DNA of 64,000 bases from Flavobacterium daemonense (GTDB lineage: Bacteria; Bacteroidota; Bacteroidia; Flavobacteriales; Flavobacteriaceae): positions 1-64,000 of the forward strand of contig NZ_VJYD01000006.1 of NCBI RefSeq assembly GCF_007341385.1, in the 5' to 3' direction. Below are positions 26,710-33,787 of this stretch, one piece after another. A program made the translations under genes and the position numbers. The notes under the pieces were generated by a model. That model was not told the origin of the DNA and did no database searches. It worked only from the letters and a program-made list of their open reading frames with translations. Numbering within the stretch: the first letter of the stretch is position 1; the number at the start of each line of letters is the position of its first letter.

Positions 26710-26741
26710 AACCTCCCAAAAAAAATCTTTTTTGGGAGGTT
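26710..26741 (+). terminator. Terminator AACCTCCCAAAAAA/TTTTTTGGGAGGTT
   Basis: The 14-bp arms (26710-26723, 26728-26741) are perfect complements. A near-identical terminator follows the paralogous gene at 33741-33773. Confidence 0.88.
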
Positions 26742-26818
26742 ATACAATTCAATACCTGTTTTTTAATTTTTAATTAAGAAGGTTAAGTTACTCATGTGGA
26801 GCTATTGATAAAATAATT

Positions 26819-27028
26819 TTAATCTTCCCAGCCACAGAGTGTCAAACCATATCCTTGAGCTTGTTTCAACGATGTTTTTATAATGGTGTGGCTGCAGGCT
26901 GATAATCCTCGGCAGTTTTCGTTGTAATGATATTTTTTTGCACCCTTTGGTCCGCAGATATAAACGCTGGTTTCCGGCAGACTAAATGAAGTTAAAAGTA
27001 TAAATAATAAGAGTAAAGTATATTTCAT
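26819..27028 (-). CDS. Small secreted Cys-containing protein
   Basis: The 69-residue protein has a signal peptide (to about residue 19). The short mature part has four cysteines and the pattern VYICGPKGAKKYHYNENC followed by RGLSACSH. The pattern resembles small secreted proteins common in Bacteroidota, with no assigned function. It starts 10 bp after the lipoprotein gene upstream on the same strand, so the two are probably co-transcribed. Confidence 0.75.
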   Translation of the reverse strand: MKYTLLLLFILLTSFSLPETSVYICGPKGAKKYHYNENCRGLSACSHTIIKTSLKQAQGYGLTLCGWED

Positions 27029-27038
27029 TTAGATAATG

Positions 27039-27446
27039 TTACTTGACAACTAAATCATATTGGTTTCCTTTTTTATCGCTAGCTTTCAATTTTCCGTATG
27101 AAATCCATTCTGTATTGATTTCTATTTCAGCAATACTGTCTATTAAAATTCCAGCACCAAATTTCCCCTGAACATTTATATTCCCAAAAACCGAATCGCC
27201 TTTTTGATTTATTCCTTTTACATCATAATTGTATTCGTAGTTTCCCGGATCTCCAGTTCGGTATTCGTAATGATAGGTTTTATTTACATGATATGTTTTG
27301 GCTTCTTCAGCCGTGATAGTCTTTCGATCATCAGCGGTAACCGTTTCTTTATAAAATGTGTTGATTTTCTGCGGAGGCGGAGCATCAGCTTTTTTGCAGG
27401 AATAAAACGCAACTAATAGCAATAAGTTGAGGTAGTTTTTTAGCAT
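27039..27446 (-). CDS. Lipoprotein of unknown function
   Basis: The 135-residue protein has a lipobox ending at Cys17 (VAFYSC). The mature part is a predicted beta-rich domain with YHYEYRTGDPGNYEYNYDVKG. No family was recognised. It lies directly upstream of the small Cys-rich protein gene, with a 10-bp gap. Confidence 0.75.
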   Translation of the reverse strand: MLKNYLNLLLLVAFYSCKKADAPPPQKINTFYKETVTADDRKTITAEEAKTYHVNKTYHYEYRTGDPGNYEYNYDVKGINQKGDSVFGNINVQGKFGAGILIDSIAEIEINTEWISYGKLKASDKKGNQYDLVVK

Positions 27447-27522
27447 AGGCTTTTTGGTATTTGGTTTTACGATAAATCTAAATAGAATAATGTAGCTTGA
27501 AATGAGTAATTATACGGGATTT

Positions 27523-28578
27523 TTATTCTGTTTCGTAGAGAGCAACAGTATCTAATAATTCTTTCTCAAACTGATAAATATCGTCAATTGACGAAAGGGA
27601 AACTTTTGACTCTGTTTTATTATCATTAAACAGACTTATATATTTTTTGCTGCCATTAAGATGTAGCCTGCATAAAGGTTTGCGATTATTGTCGTCTAGT
27701 AAAATTCCGAAATAAGATTGCGTATCGCGATAAACAATTCTGTTAGTCGGGAGTTTTCGGCGTAAAATGGCAACTACTATTCGATAACCTTCAAGTTCTT
27801 CTTCAGTTGTATTAATTTTATTGTCGTCTTCAATAACTGAAATTTCTTCGACTTGCTGTTTAATTGTTTCTTTAGTTAAAGCGGCATTTAAGCGATCATT
27901 AATTTTATCGTTGATAAATTGATTCACGGATTTTTGAACTAAGTCCTTAAATTCATCAAGAACTTTTTCAGTTAGTCTGCCTGAATATACTTTATTGGCA
28001 AAAAGCTTTGTAAAATCATTTGAAGGATTTTCTAATTCGGCATTTATTTGCTTTTTTATTTCTTTAATATATTTTAGAGAACTGGCATTACTTACAATAT
28101 TATTTACATCAAAATTGGCTTTATGAAATTTTGCAATTTCATTTATTGTATTTTCTTTCAGATTGCAAATGTCAAATTCCAAAAATGGTTTTTCATCCAT
28201 TTTGTTTTGATCATCTAAATCGGTGAAAAATTGATACGTAATGCCATTTGTCAAAAGTGCAAATCGGGTTTTTGTAACATGGAAATAACGAAATAACTGC
28301 GAATTATGAACCGTAAGATTTTCCTTCCAGCTTTTGCATTCAACAATTATAATAGGTTCTCCATTCTGAAAAATTGCATAATCTACTTTTTCTCCTTTTT
28401 TCAACCCAAGATCTGCGGTAAATTCGGGAACAACTTCTAAGGGATTAAAAGCATCATAACCCAAAATATGTATAAAAGGCAATACAAAAGCATGTTTTGT
28501 AGATTCCTCTGTTTCAATTTTACTTTTCAGCTGATTTATTTTATCTGCTAACGATTTTAGTTGAATGTTAATTTCCAT
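27523..28578 (-). CDS. Stand-alone HsdR_N-like (PD-(D/E)XK) domain protein
   Basis: The 351-residue protein has an N-terminal domain (about residues 1-170) resembling the nuclease region of type I restriction R subunits. The site is visible as Asp in EKVDYAIF followed by Glu and Lys in IIIVECKSW. The rest is helical with a C-terminal beta region (VYRDTQSYFGILLDDNNRKPLCRLHL). No helicase motor, methylase or specificity gene is near. This makes it one of the isolated HsdR_N proteins found in many genomes, with unknown role. Its promoter carries the shared TATGGATTTCCGTAA box. Confidence 0.8.
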   Translation of the reverse strand: MEINIQLKSLADKINQLKSKIETEESTKHAFVLPFIHILGYDAFNPLEVVPEFTADLGLKKGEKVDYAIFQNGEPIIIVECKSWKENLTVHNSQLFRYFHVTKTRFALLTNGITYQFFTDLDDQNKMDEKPFLEFDICNLKENTINEIAKFHKANFDVNNIVSNASSLKYIKEIKKQINAELENPSNDFTKLFANKVYSGRLTEKVLDEFKDLVQKSVNQFINDKINDRLNAALTKETIKQQVEEISVIEDDNKINTTEEELEGYRIVVAILRRKLPTNRIVYRDTQSYFGILLDDNNRKPLCRLHLNGSKKYISLFNDNKTESKVSLSSIDDIYQFEKELLDTVALYETE

Positions 28579-28602
28579 TTGATTGATTTTTAGATTAGTT
28601 AT

Positions 28603-28648
28603 CCAAAAGTAAAATCAATAAAACCAGAATTTTACGGAAATCCATAAT
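28603..28648 (-). promoter_or_regulatory. Promoter with TATGGATTTCCGTAA box before the HsdR_N-like gene
   Basis: On the minus strand the box (28646-28632) is followed after 21 bp by TACTTTTG (28611-28604), a TAnnTTTG match, and 25 bp later by the ATG at 28578. The whole 46-bp segment is identical to 29714-29759. Confidence 0.65.
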
Positions 28649-28760
28649 GCGGCAAAATCTTTTAGAGAAGTTTTTAGAAAGGATTAAAACAGAAAAGAGG
28701 AATATGAAGTTCCTCTTTAAAAATAATGCAAGCTAAAAGTTTTTGTAGAATATTTAAAAT

Positions 28761-29099
28761 TTAGTTTCTACAATCAATCATAATAGTGCCGGCCTGGCAT
28801 ATATAAACACTATTAACTCTTGAATCACCATTATAATGACTTTCAAGATCTTTTTTTAGATCTTCATATTCTTCTGAGCTTACAACCTTTTGTATTTTTA
28901 CATTTATTAAACGACCAATTGGAGAAATGGTATACAAACCATCACTAGTAGTTTTAGAATATTTATCGCCAAGAAGCCCATAACTTTCATATTCTGTTTG
29001 TAGAGATTGTACAAATGAATCAGTTTCTTTGAATAATTCATTTTTATTTGAACAGCTAAGCATTATAATTGCTATAAAAAATAGGATAGTTTTTTTCAT
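28761..29099 (-). CDS. Small lipoprotein of unknown function
   Basis: Starting at ATG 29099 gives 112 residues with a lipobox ending at Cys16 (IIMLSC). An upstream in-frame start at 29135 would overlap the neighbouring gene and spoil the signal peptide. The mature protein is short and mixed alpha/beta, with no motif recognised. It lies 29 bp after the next lipoprotein gene and is probably in its operon. Confidence 0.7.
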   Translation of the reverse strand: MKKTILFFIAIIMLSCSNKNELFKETDSFVQSLQTEYESYGLLGDKYSKTTSDGLYTISPIGRLINVKIQKVVSSEEYEDLKKDLESHYNGDSRVNSVYICQAGTIMIDCRN

Positions 29100-29128
29100 T
29101 ATTATTTTAGTTTTTAATTTAAAAAATG

Positions 29129-29686
29129 TTACCATTTTAAATCTATAGTATTAAATTCCAATATTTGATTGCCTTCGCGATATAAGGGTAATGAAATAAG
29201 TATTTTTTTTGATTTTTTTAATTTTGATAAAAACTTGGCTTCGTTATCAATAAAAATTAAGTCACTACTGTTGTCTTGAGGTTCACTATAGCTAAATTTT
29301 ATTGGTTTCTCGTCATCAAAACGAACTTTGATAAAATTATTATCATATCCTCCACTAATTTGTCCTTTATCAATACTTACATATATATCCGTACCATTAT
29401 TTTTTCTTAATGTTAAATGACCGTAATTATTTCCATCATAAGGGAATTCTAGATTTAAGCTTTCATTAGATATTATCTGGGCAAACTTGATCGATTTTGA
29501 TGTCATTTTATCAATTGATTGATGATATTCCCATGCATTATTTAAAGTTGGTGCAACTGAATCAACAACTACTGCCGCTGAATCTACTGCTACTGCTATT
29601 TCATCGTATGATGAGACTGTTTTTTGGCAAGAAAATAATAGTAAAGCACTAAATAATACGATGATTTGTAAGACTTGGTTTTTCAT
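29129..29686 (-). CDS. Lipoprotein of unknown function under the shared box
   Basis: The 185-residue protein has a lipobox ending at Cys20 (LLLFSC), an Ala/Val-rich linker (AVAVDSAAVVVDSVAP) and a beta-rich C-terminal domain (for example NYGHLTLRKNNGTDIYVSID). No enzyme motif was seen. Its promoter region is a 46-bp exact duplicate of the one before the HsdR_N-like gene, including the TATGGATTTCCGTAA box. Confidence 0.75.
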   Translation of the reverse strand: MKNQVLQIIVLFSALLLFSCQKTVSSYDEIAVAVDSAAVVVDSVAPTLNNAWEYHQSIDKMTSKSIKFAQIISNESLNLEFPYDGNNYGHLTLRKNNGTDIYVSIDKGQISGGYDNNFIKVRFDDEKPIKFSYSEPQDNSSDLIFIDNEAKFLSKLKKSKKILISLPLYREGNQILEFNTIDLKW

Positions 29687-29713
29687 TTTTTTTTGAATTA
29701 GTTGTTTAATAAC

Positions 29714-29759
29714 CCAAAAGTAAAATCAATAAAACCAGAATTTTACGGAAATCCATAAT
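29714..29759 (-). promoter_or_regulatory. Duplicated promoter with TATGGATTTCCGTAA box
   Basis: The box is at 29757-29743 and TACTTTTG at 29722-29715 on the minus strand, 28 bp before the ATG at 29686. It is identical over 46 bp to 28603-28648. Confidence 0.65.
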
Positions 29760-29783
29760 TCATAAAATTTTAAATTTCGGCAA

Positions 29784-29808
29784 TAAAAAAAGCCCCCGAA
29801 GGAGCTTT
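29784..29808 (-). terminator. Terminator of cassette copy 3 with TTCG loop
   Basis: On the minus strand AAAGCTCC-TTCG-GGGGCTTT forms a tight stem with a stable UUCG loop, followed by a T run, 20 bp past the regulator stop. Confidence 0.9.
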
Positions 29809-29828
29809 AAAATAGGAATAGAAGGAAT

Positions 29829-30497
29829 TTAAATTATCCCCATATCTTTTGCAATAGAAATCAAATGAAGCGTATTGTTAGCTTTAAAAAAGTCTTTTAA
29901 TCTTGAAAGTCTTTTTTCCATAGCGCTTTTGCTGTTTGGTTTAATTCCTAAAGTTTTTAGAATTTCGATTATTTCATCTTGAGAAACGCCATCGGCTAAA
30001 TATTTTAAAATTTTAATATCTAATTCTTCTATTTCGAAATTGTTTTTTTCTTGTAAAGCGGAAGATATTTCTGGAGAAATAAATTTTTTGTCAGAACTTG
30101 AAATCAGATTGATTGCTTTTTTTAATTCTTCAATACTGTTCAAACTTTTTAAAACAAAACCATCTATTTCAGCATTTTCAAAAAGCGATTTAATGCGAAA
30201 GCTTTTGTCTTCGATCGAGTAAACAATTATTTTAATATCAGGTTGTAATTCGCGTACTTTTTGAACCAGTTCATCTCCATTAATAATATTGGGTTCACGA
30301 TGATCTTTTTTAAAGGAAAGATCACTGATTAATAATTCAAATGGTTCATTTTTGTGAATTGCCGCACGTATTTTTAGAAATGCATCATCGCAAAATCTAG
30401 AATGTTCGTAATCGGCAATATTTAAATCTTTCAAAACCTGCTGAATTCCTAAATTCATTGCATCGATATCTTCAGCTATTATTACTTTTTTAAACAT
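29829..30497 (-). CDS. Response regulator (REC plus LuxR-like HTH), cassette copy 3
   Basis: The 222-residue paralogue of the copy-2 regulator has the same length and layout. The acidic pair is Glu9-Asp10 and the phospho-acceptor is Asp59 in LLISDLSF. The C-terminal HTH reads DIKILKYLADGVSQDEIIEIL followed by KSAMEKRLSRLKDFF. It starts 6 bp after the sensor kinase stop. The HTH halves of the two regulators are very alike, so they may bind similar sites. Confidence 0.93.
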   Translation of the reverse strand: MFKKVIIAEDIDAMNLGIQQVLKDLNIADYEHSRFCDDAFLKIRAAIHKNEPFELLISDLSFKKDHREPNIINGDELVQKVRELQPDIKIIVYSIEDKSFRIKSLFENAEIDGFVLKSLNSIEELKKAINLISSSDKKFISPEISSALQEKNNFEIEELDIKILKYLADGVSQDEIIEILKTLGIKPNSKSAMEKRLSRLKDFFKANNTLHLISIAKDMGII

Positions 30498-30503
30498 AGG
30501 TTT

Positions 30504-32201
30504 TTATTTAGGCATAGTTATTTTTACTTTAAAACCTTTTTGAGGTTCAGTTTCAAAAGTAATTGCTCCTTTTATTGATAAAATACGGTTTTCCATATTT
30601 TGCAAACCATTTTTTATAATTTTTGATTTTTCACCGCCTTTTCCGTTGTCTGAATAATTTATAAAGATTTTATTACCGTCGTATTCAAATTTTAAAACAA
30701 CTACCGAAGCTTGGCTATGCTTTTTCATGTTCACCATCAATTCTTGTAAAACGCGATGAATTGTTATTTTTTTTAGTTCTTCTATTAAGTCCCAATTTAT
30801 TTTCTCTAGTCCATTAATTGACACATTTATATTTTTGTCGCTGTAAGTTGAGAGCATGTCTTTTAAATTTCTAGAATAATTTGTCCCAGTATCGATATCA
30901 TTATTCTCTCTTGCAATACCTCTAACACGTATGTAAATACGATCTAGTTTTTGCAATAAGATTCCGGTATTATTTTCGGGTGTTAAAGATTGCGTTTGTG
31001 CAAAGGTTATTGTATCAAAGACGTCATTTGCTAGTTCATCATGAATATCTTTTGCAATTCTTGTTTCAGTGTTATAGGCCGTTTTTATTTTTTCTATTCG
31101 GTTTCTATTATCATAATGTTTTTTCAAATAGGCAAGTAGAAATAGAAGAATAATTAGCGTTGCAATAAATACGATTTTCTCGTTTTCGGAATCTTTTTGA
31201 GTTATAGCTTTTTCTAAACGCAATTTTTCATTTTCGTCTTTTTCCTTTTTTGAATCGTATTTGATTTTTGCAAATTTGTTTTTAAAATTATTTCTGACTT
31301 TTAGAATACTATCATTTAAGAAAATGAATTTTTGAATGTGTCCTGTTTTATTGATCACAGAATTATTGGTCATTAAAAAGGATAGCGCTTCTAAGCGTTC
31401 GTCGATACTATTGAGTTTTGTGGCAGTTTCATAAGCATTTAAGGCATATTGTTTCGATTTTTGAGGATCGCTTTCGGTATAGTATTCCGTTAAATGTAAA
31501 TTACTTTCAATACTTCCGTAATCGTCACGGAATTTATTTCTTGAATCTAAACCTTTTTGCATGAACAAAAGACCTTTTTCATGCAATCCTTTTTTATATA
31601 GAGCATAGCCTAAATTATCTAAGATAAGCGCATTGCTATTTTGATATCCTTCTCCAGATTTTTTTGTTTTTAAAATGGATTCAAAGATTTTTATAGCATT
31701 ATCGTATTTCTTTTGATGAATATAAATAACTGCAATATTGTTTAAAGAAGGTTGTTTGCATAAAAAGTCAGCACAATCTTTTAATGCCTCATTATAGTAG
31801 TAAATAGCATCATCATAATTTGATAATTCTTTATCAGCAATGCCAAAAAAATTATTGATCGAAACACTATAAATGTCTTTTTTCTTGAGATAGGGCAAAG
31901 CCTCAGTCAGCGTTTCTTTGCTTCCGTAATAATCTCCATTTATTTGCTGAATAGACGCCATTTGTATGAGATTATACATGATATTGGCGCTGTCCTTTAG
32001 GGTCTCATATGCTGTTTTTGCTTTATTGAAATTGAAAAATGCTTCATTGAAATTTTTGTTGTCAAAGTTTATTATGCCTTTTTCACGATATGCGCTTGCT
32101 TCTTTTCTAATAGGTTCAGGTCGAGAAATACTAGATTTCTTTTCGTTGCACGAAAGTAGGAGCAGAAAAATTAAGGAATAAAAAAACGGGGATCGTAGCA
32201 T
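30504..32201 (-). CDS. TPR-containing sensor histidine kinase, cassette copy 3
   Basis: The 565-residue protein has the same parts as copies 1 and 2: lipobox (FLLLLSC, Cys18), TPR helices to about residue 290, coiled coil, membrane segment near residue 345, H-box KDIHDELANDVF, and HATPase with YSDNGKGG and NGLQNMENRI. It belongs to the only complete cassette in the window. An upstream palindromic word TTTCGGGGAAA, shared by copies 1 and 3, lies about 10 bp before the ATG. Confidence 0.93.
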   Translation of the reverse strand: MLRSPFFYSLIFLLLLSCNEKKSSISRPEPIRKEASAYREKGIINFDNKNFNEAFFNFNKAKTAYETLKDSANIMYNLIQMASIQQINGDYYGSKETLTEALPYLKKKDIYSVSINNFFGIADKELSNYDDAIYYYNEALKDCADFLCKQPSLNNIAVIYIHQKKYDNAIKIFESILKTKKSGEGYQNSNALILDNLGYALYKKGLHEKGLLFMQKGLDSRNKFRDDYGSIESNLHLTEYYTESDPQKSKQYALNAYETATKLNSIDERLEALSFLMTNNSVINKTGHIQKFIFLNDSILKVRNNFKNKFAKIKYDSKKEKDENEKLRLEKAITQKDSENEKIVFIATLIILLFLLAYLKKHYDNRNRIEKIKTAYNTETRIAKDIHDELANDVFDTITFAQTQSLTPENNTGILLQKLDRIYIRVRGIARENNDIDTGTNYSRNLKDMLSTYSDKNINVSINGLEKINWDLIEELKKITIHRVLQELMVNMKKHSQASVVVLKFEYDGNKIFINYSDNGKGGEKSKIIKNGLQNMENRILSIKGAITFETEPQKGFKVKITMPK

Positions 32202-32255
32202 AAAACTTACTTTCCCCGAAATTAATAATTTATTTTATAAACTAATCATCTTTAT

Positions 32256-32435
32256 TTATTCATCAGCTGGTGGCGGTGGCGGTGGTTTTATCGTTCCGTC
32301 TCCAGGACCATCATCAGCATAAGAAGGTTTTGCAGGATTAATTTCCTTTTTTGCATCTTGATATTCGTCGGCTGTGCAAGAAAATAATGTCGTTGACAAT
32401 AGGGCGAACGCTCCCAATAAAAATATTTTTTTCAT
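32256..32435 (-). CDS. Small acidic Pro-rich lipoprotein, cassette copy 3
   Basis: This 59-residue gene is short enough to be missed by usual length cut-offs. It encodes a lipobox signal (TTLFSC, Cys20), then TADEYQDAKKEINPAK, PSYADDGPGDG, a run of six prolines and ADE at the C-terminus. The CTxDE, PAK and DDGPGDG elements match the copy-1 lipoprotein, which confirms that the frame is real. It lies between the structured leader and the sensor kinase gene. A ligand or lid for the sensor is possible but unproven. Confidence 0.75.
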   Translation of the reverse strand: MKKIFLLGAFALLSTTLFSCTADEYQDAKKEINPAKPSYADDGPGDGTIKPPPPPPADE

Positions 32436-32674
32436 TTTTTTTAAGATTAAATTTTAGACATGGGCATTGCCGTCTGGAACTTTTCCAGAGCATTTTTTAA
32501 AGGCAATACCAAGTTGATTTTGGGAAGTGAACGATGTAGAACCGCAAGATTTTTATTTAGACTTCCCGGCTAAACTCCGTCTTACGGTTTTCCATAATTT
32601 TAATAAAACCAGTTTTGTATTTTTGTTTTAATCTGCAGATTATTACGTTAACTAATTTTGTTGAGGCAAAGTTA
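32436..32674 (-). ncRNA. Candidate structured leader RNA with pseudoknot, cassette copy 3
   Basis: Minus-strand helix strands in order are: a CCGTAAGA (32587-32580), b GGGAAGT (32567-32561), a' TCTTGCGG (32549-32542), b' ACTTCCC (32528-32522), c GGTATTGCC (32510-32502) and c' GGCAATGCC (32471-32463). Inside c is a perfect TCTGGAA/TTCCAGA hairpin. The wobble pairs are U-G only in this strand, which supports minus-strand transcription. TAACTTTG (32674-32667) matches the -7 consensus. The c hairpin ends 27 nt before the lipoprotein ATG, as in copy 1. Confidence 0.68.
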
Positions 32675-32804
32675 TGTGGGGTTAAGAGCTGTATTGATCG
32701 AAAAGTCGGGAAAGTCTAATTAGTTTTTTTAAAGTCCGGATAAGTTCGAAGAAGTTGCAAAAAGTCGAATAAAGTGCTTTAGAAAAAGTTGTAAAAAGTT
32801 CAAA

Positions 32805-33737
32805 ATGCCTATGTCAAACTTTACTATTGAAGATTACAGAAAAGCTATTAAAGCTAAATATGAAAAGGAAATAAATGGAGAATATTCAAATAATTTAAGT
32901 TCGCCAACTACAGCAAATCTTAGAAATTTATGCATCAAAAGATTTGAGTCAAATACTAATAAAGATGACTTAAGCGCTTTTGAGTATTTTTTTAATTTTC
33001 CATTTGACAAGGATAAAAAAAACTTATTTGGGGAAGATGAACTGAATAAATTAGAATCTGTTAAGAGATTTTTTTTAGGTAGAACTGAGAAACCAGCAGA
33101 AGATACTATTCAATTAGCGGCCATACTTGTTGATCTTCAGCCAAGACCTTTTAATAAGTTTAAGAAGCTTATTGATCAAGAAGATTTAGAGTTGATAAAT
33201 GAGTTGAGGCTTACTAACAATTCTGATAAAGAGGATTCTTCTAATAGTTTGAAAGTTCAAGCAGAAAGTGAAGATTTTAATGTTTTAAAAACTGATTATG
33301 TTACTGAAGAAAGAAATTCAGAATCAAAAAAATCAATTAAGAGAAATAAATATTTTGAAAAGCTATTTAATAGATCAAAACCGACAATGATTACAACTGC
33401 GGTAATTTTTTGTTTGATAGCAGCAACAATCTATTTTGCTTTTATTAAAAAGCATTGTATGCAATGGTCTGAAGATCATTTTGATGTTGTTGATTGCAAT
33501 GTAAAAACAGAAAATCAAAACAAGATAATTCCGTATGATGGTAATCTTCTTGAGTTTAAAAAAATAAGAGTCTGCGATACAACAACTAATTATACCGATA
33601 TATGGTATTCCAAATGTGATAATGTTGTAGAATTTTTTAATACACACGGAAGAAATCCAGTAAATGATAAACCACTTAGAGCTGTAACAAAACATATTTT
33701 TGAGAGATATGCAGAAAAATGTGGTTCTAAAAAATAA
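32805..33737 (+). CDS. Single-pass membrane protein with CMQW motif, divergent from cassette copy 3
   Basis: The 310-residue paralogue of the protein at 25789-26706 shares GEYSNNL, LRNLC, AAILVDLQPRPFNKFK, HCMQWSEDHFDVVDCNVK and the C-terminal FFNTHGRNPVND. There is one membrane segment (195-214), with a long charged linker before it. A start two codons later (ATG 32811) is equally possible. The upstream DNA is rich in repeated AAAGT/AAGTT words. A TAATTTTG at 32653-32660 matches the -7 consensus for this strand, which would make a long leader here too. Confidence 0.78.
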   Translation: MPMSNFTIEDYRKAIKAKYEKEINGEYSNNLSSPTTANLRNLCIKRFESNTNKDDLSAFEYFFNFPFDKDKKNLFGEDELNKLESVKRFFLGRTEKPAEDTIQLAAILVDLQPRPFNKFKKLIDQEDLELINELRLTNNSDKEDSSNSLKVQAESEDFNVLKTDYVTEERNSESKKSIKRNKYFEKLFNRSKPTMITTAVIFCLIAATIYFAFIKKHCMQWSEDHFDVVDCNVKTENQNKIIPYDGNLLEFKKIRVCDTTTNYTDIWYSKCDNVVEFFNTHGRNPVNDKPLRAVTKHIFERYAEKCGSKK

Positions 33738-33740
33738 AAA

Positions 33741-33773
33741 AAACCTCCCAAAAGAGATCTTTTTGGGAGGTTT
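33741..33773. terminator. Bidirectional terminator AAACCTCCCAAAA/TTTTGGGAGGTTT
   Basis: The 13-bp arms are perfect complements. They are shared by the CMQW protein gene and the convergent L,D-transpeptidase gene, and are nearly identical to the terminator at 26710-26741. Confidence 0.88.
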
Positions 33774-33787
33774 CATTGACTTGATTT

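Noticed and set aside
27523..28578. A type I restriction-modification system
   Set aside because: Only an HsdR_N-like domain protein is present. Motor, methylase and specificity genes are absent.
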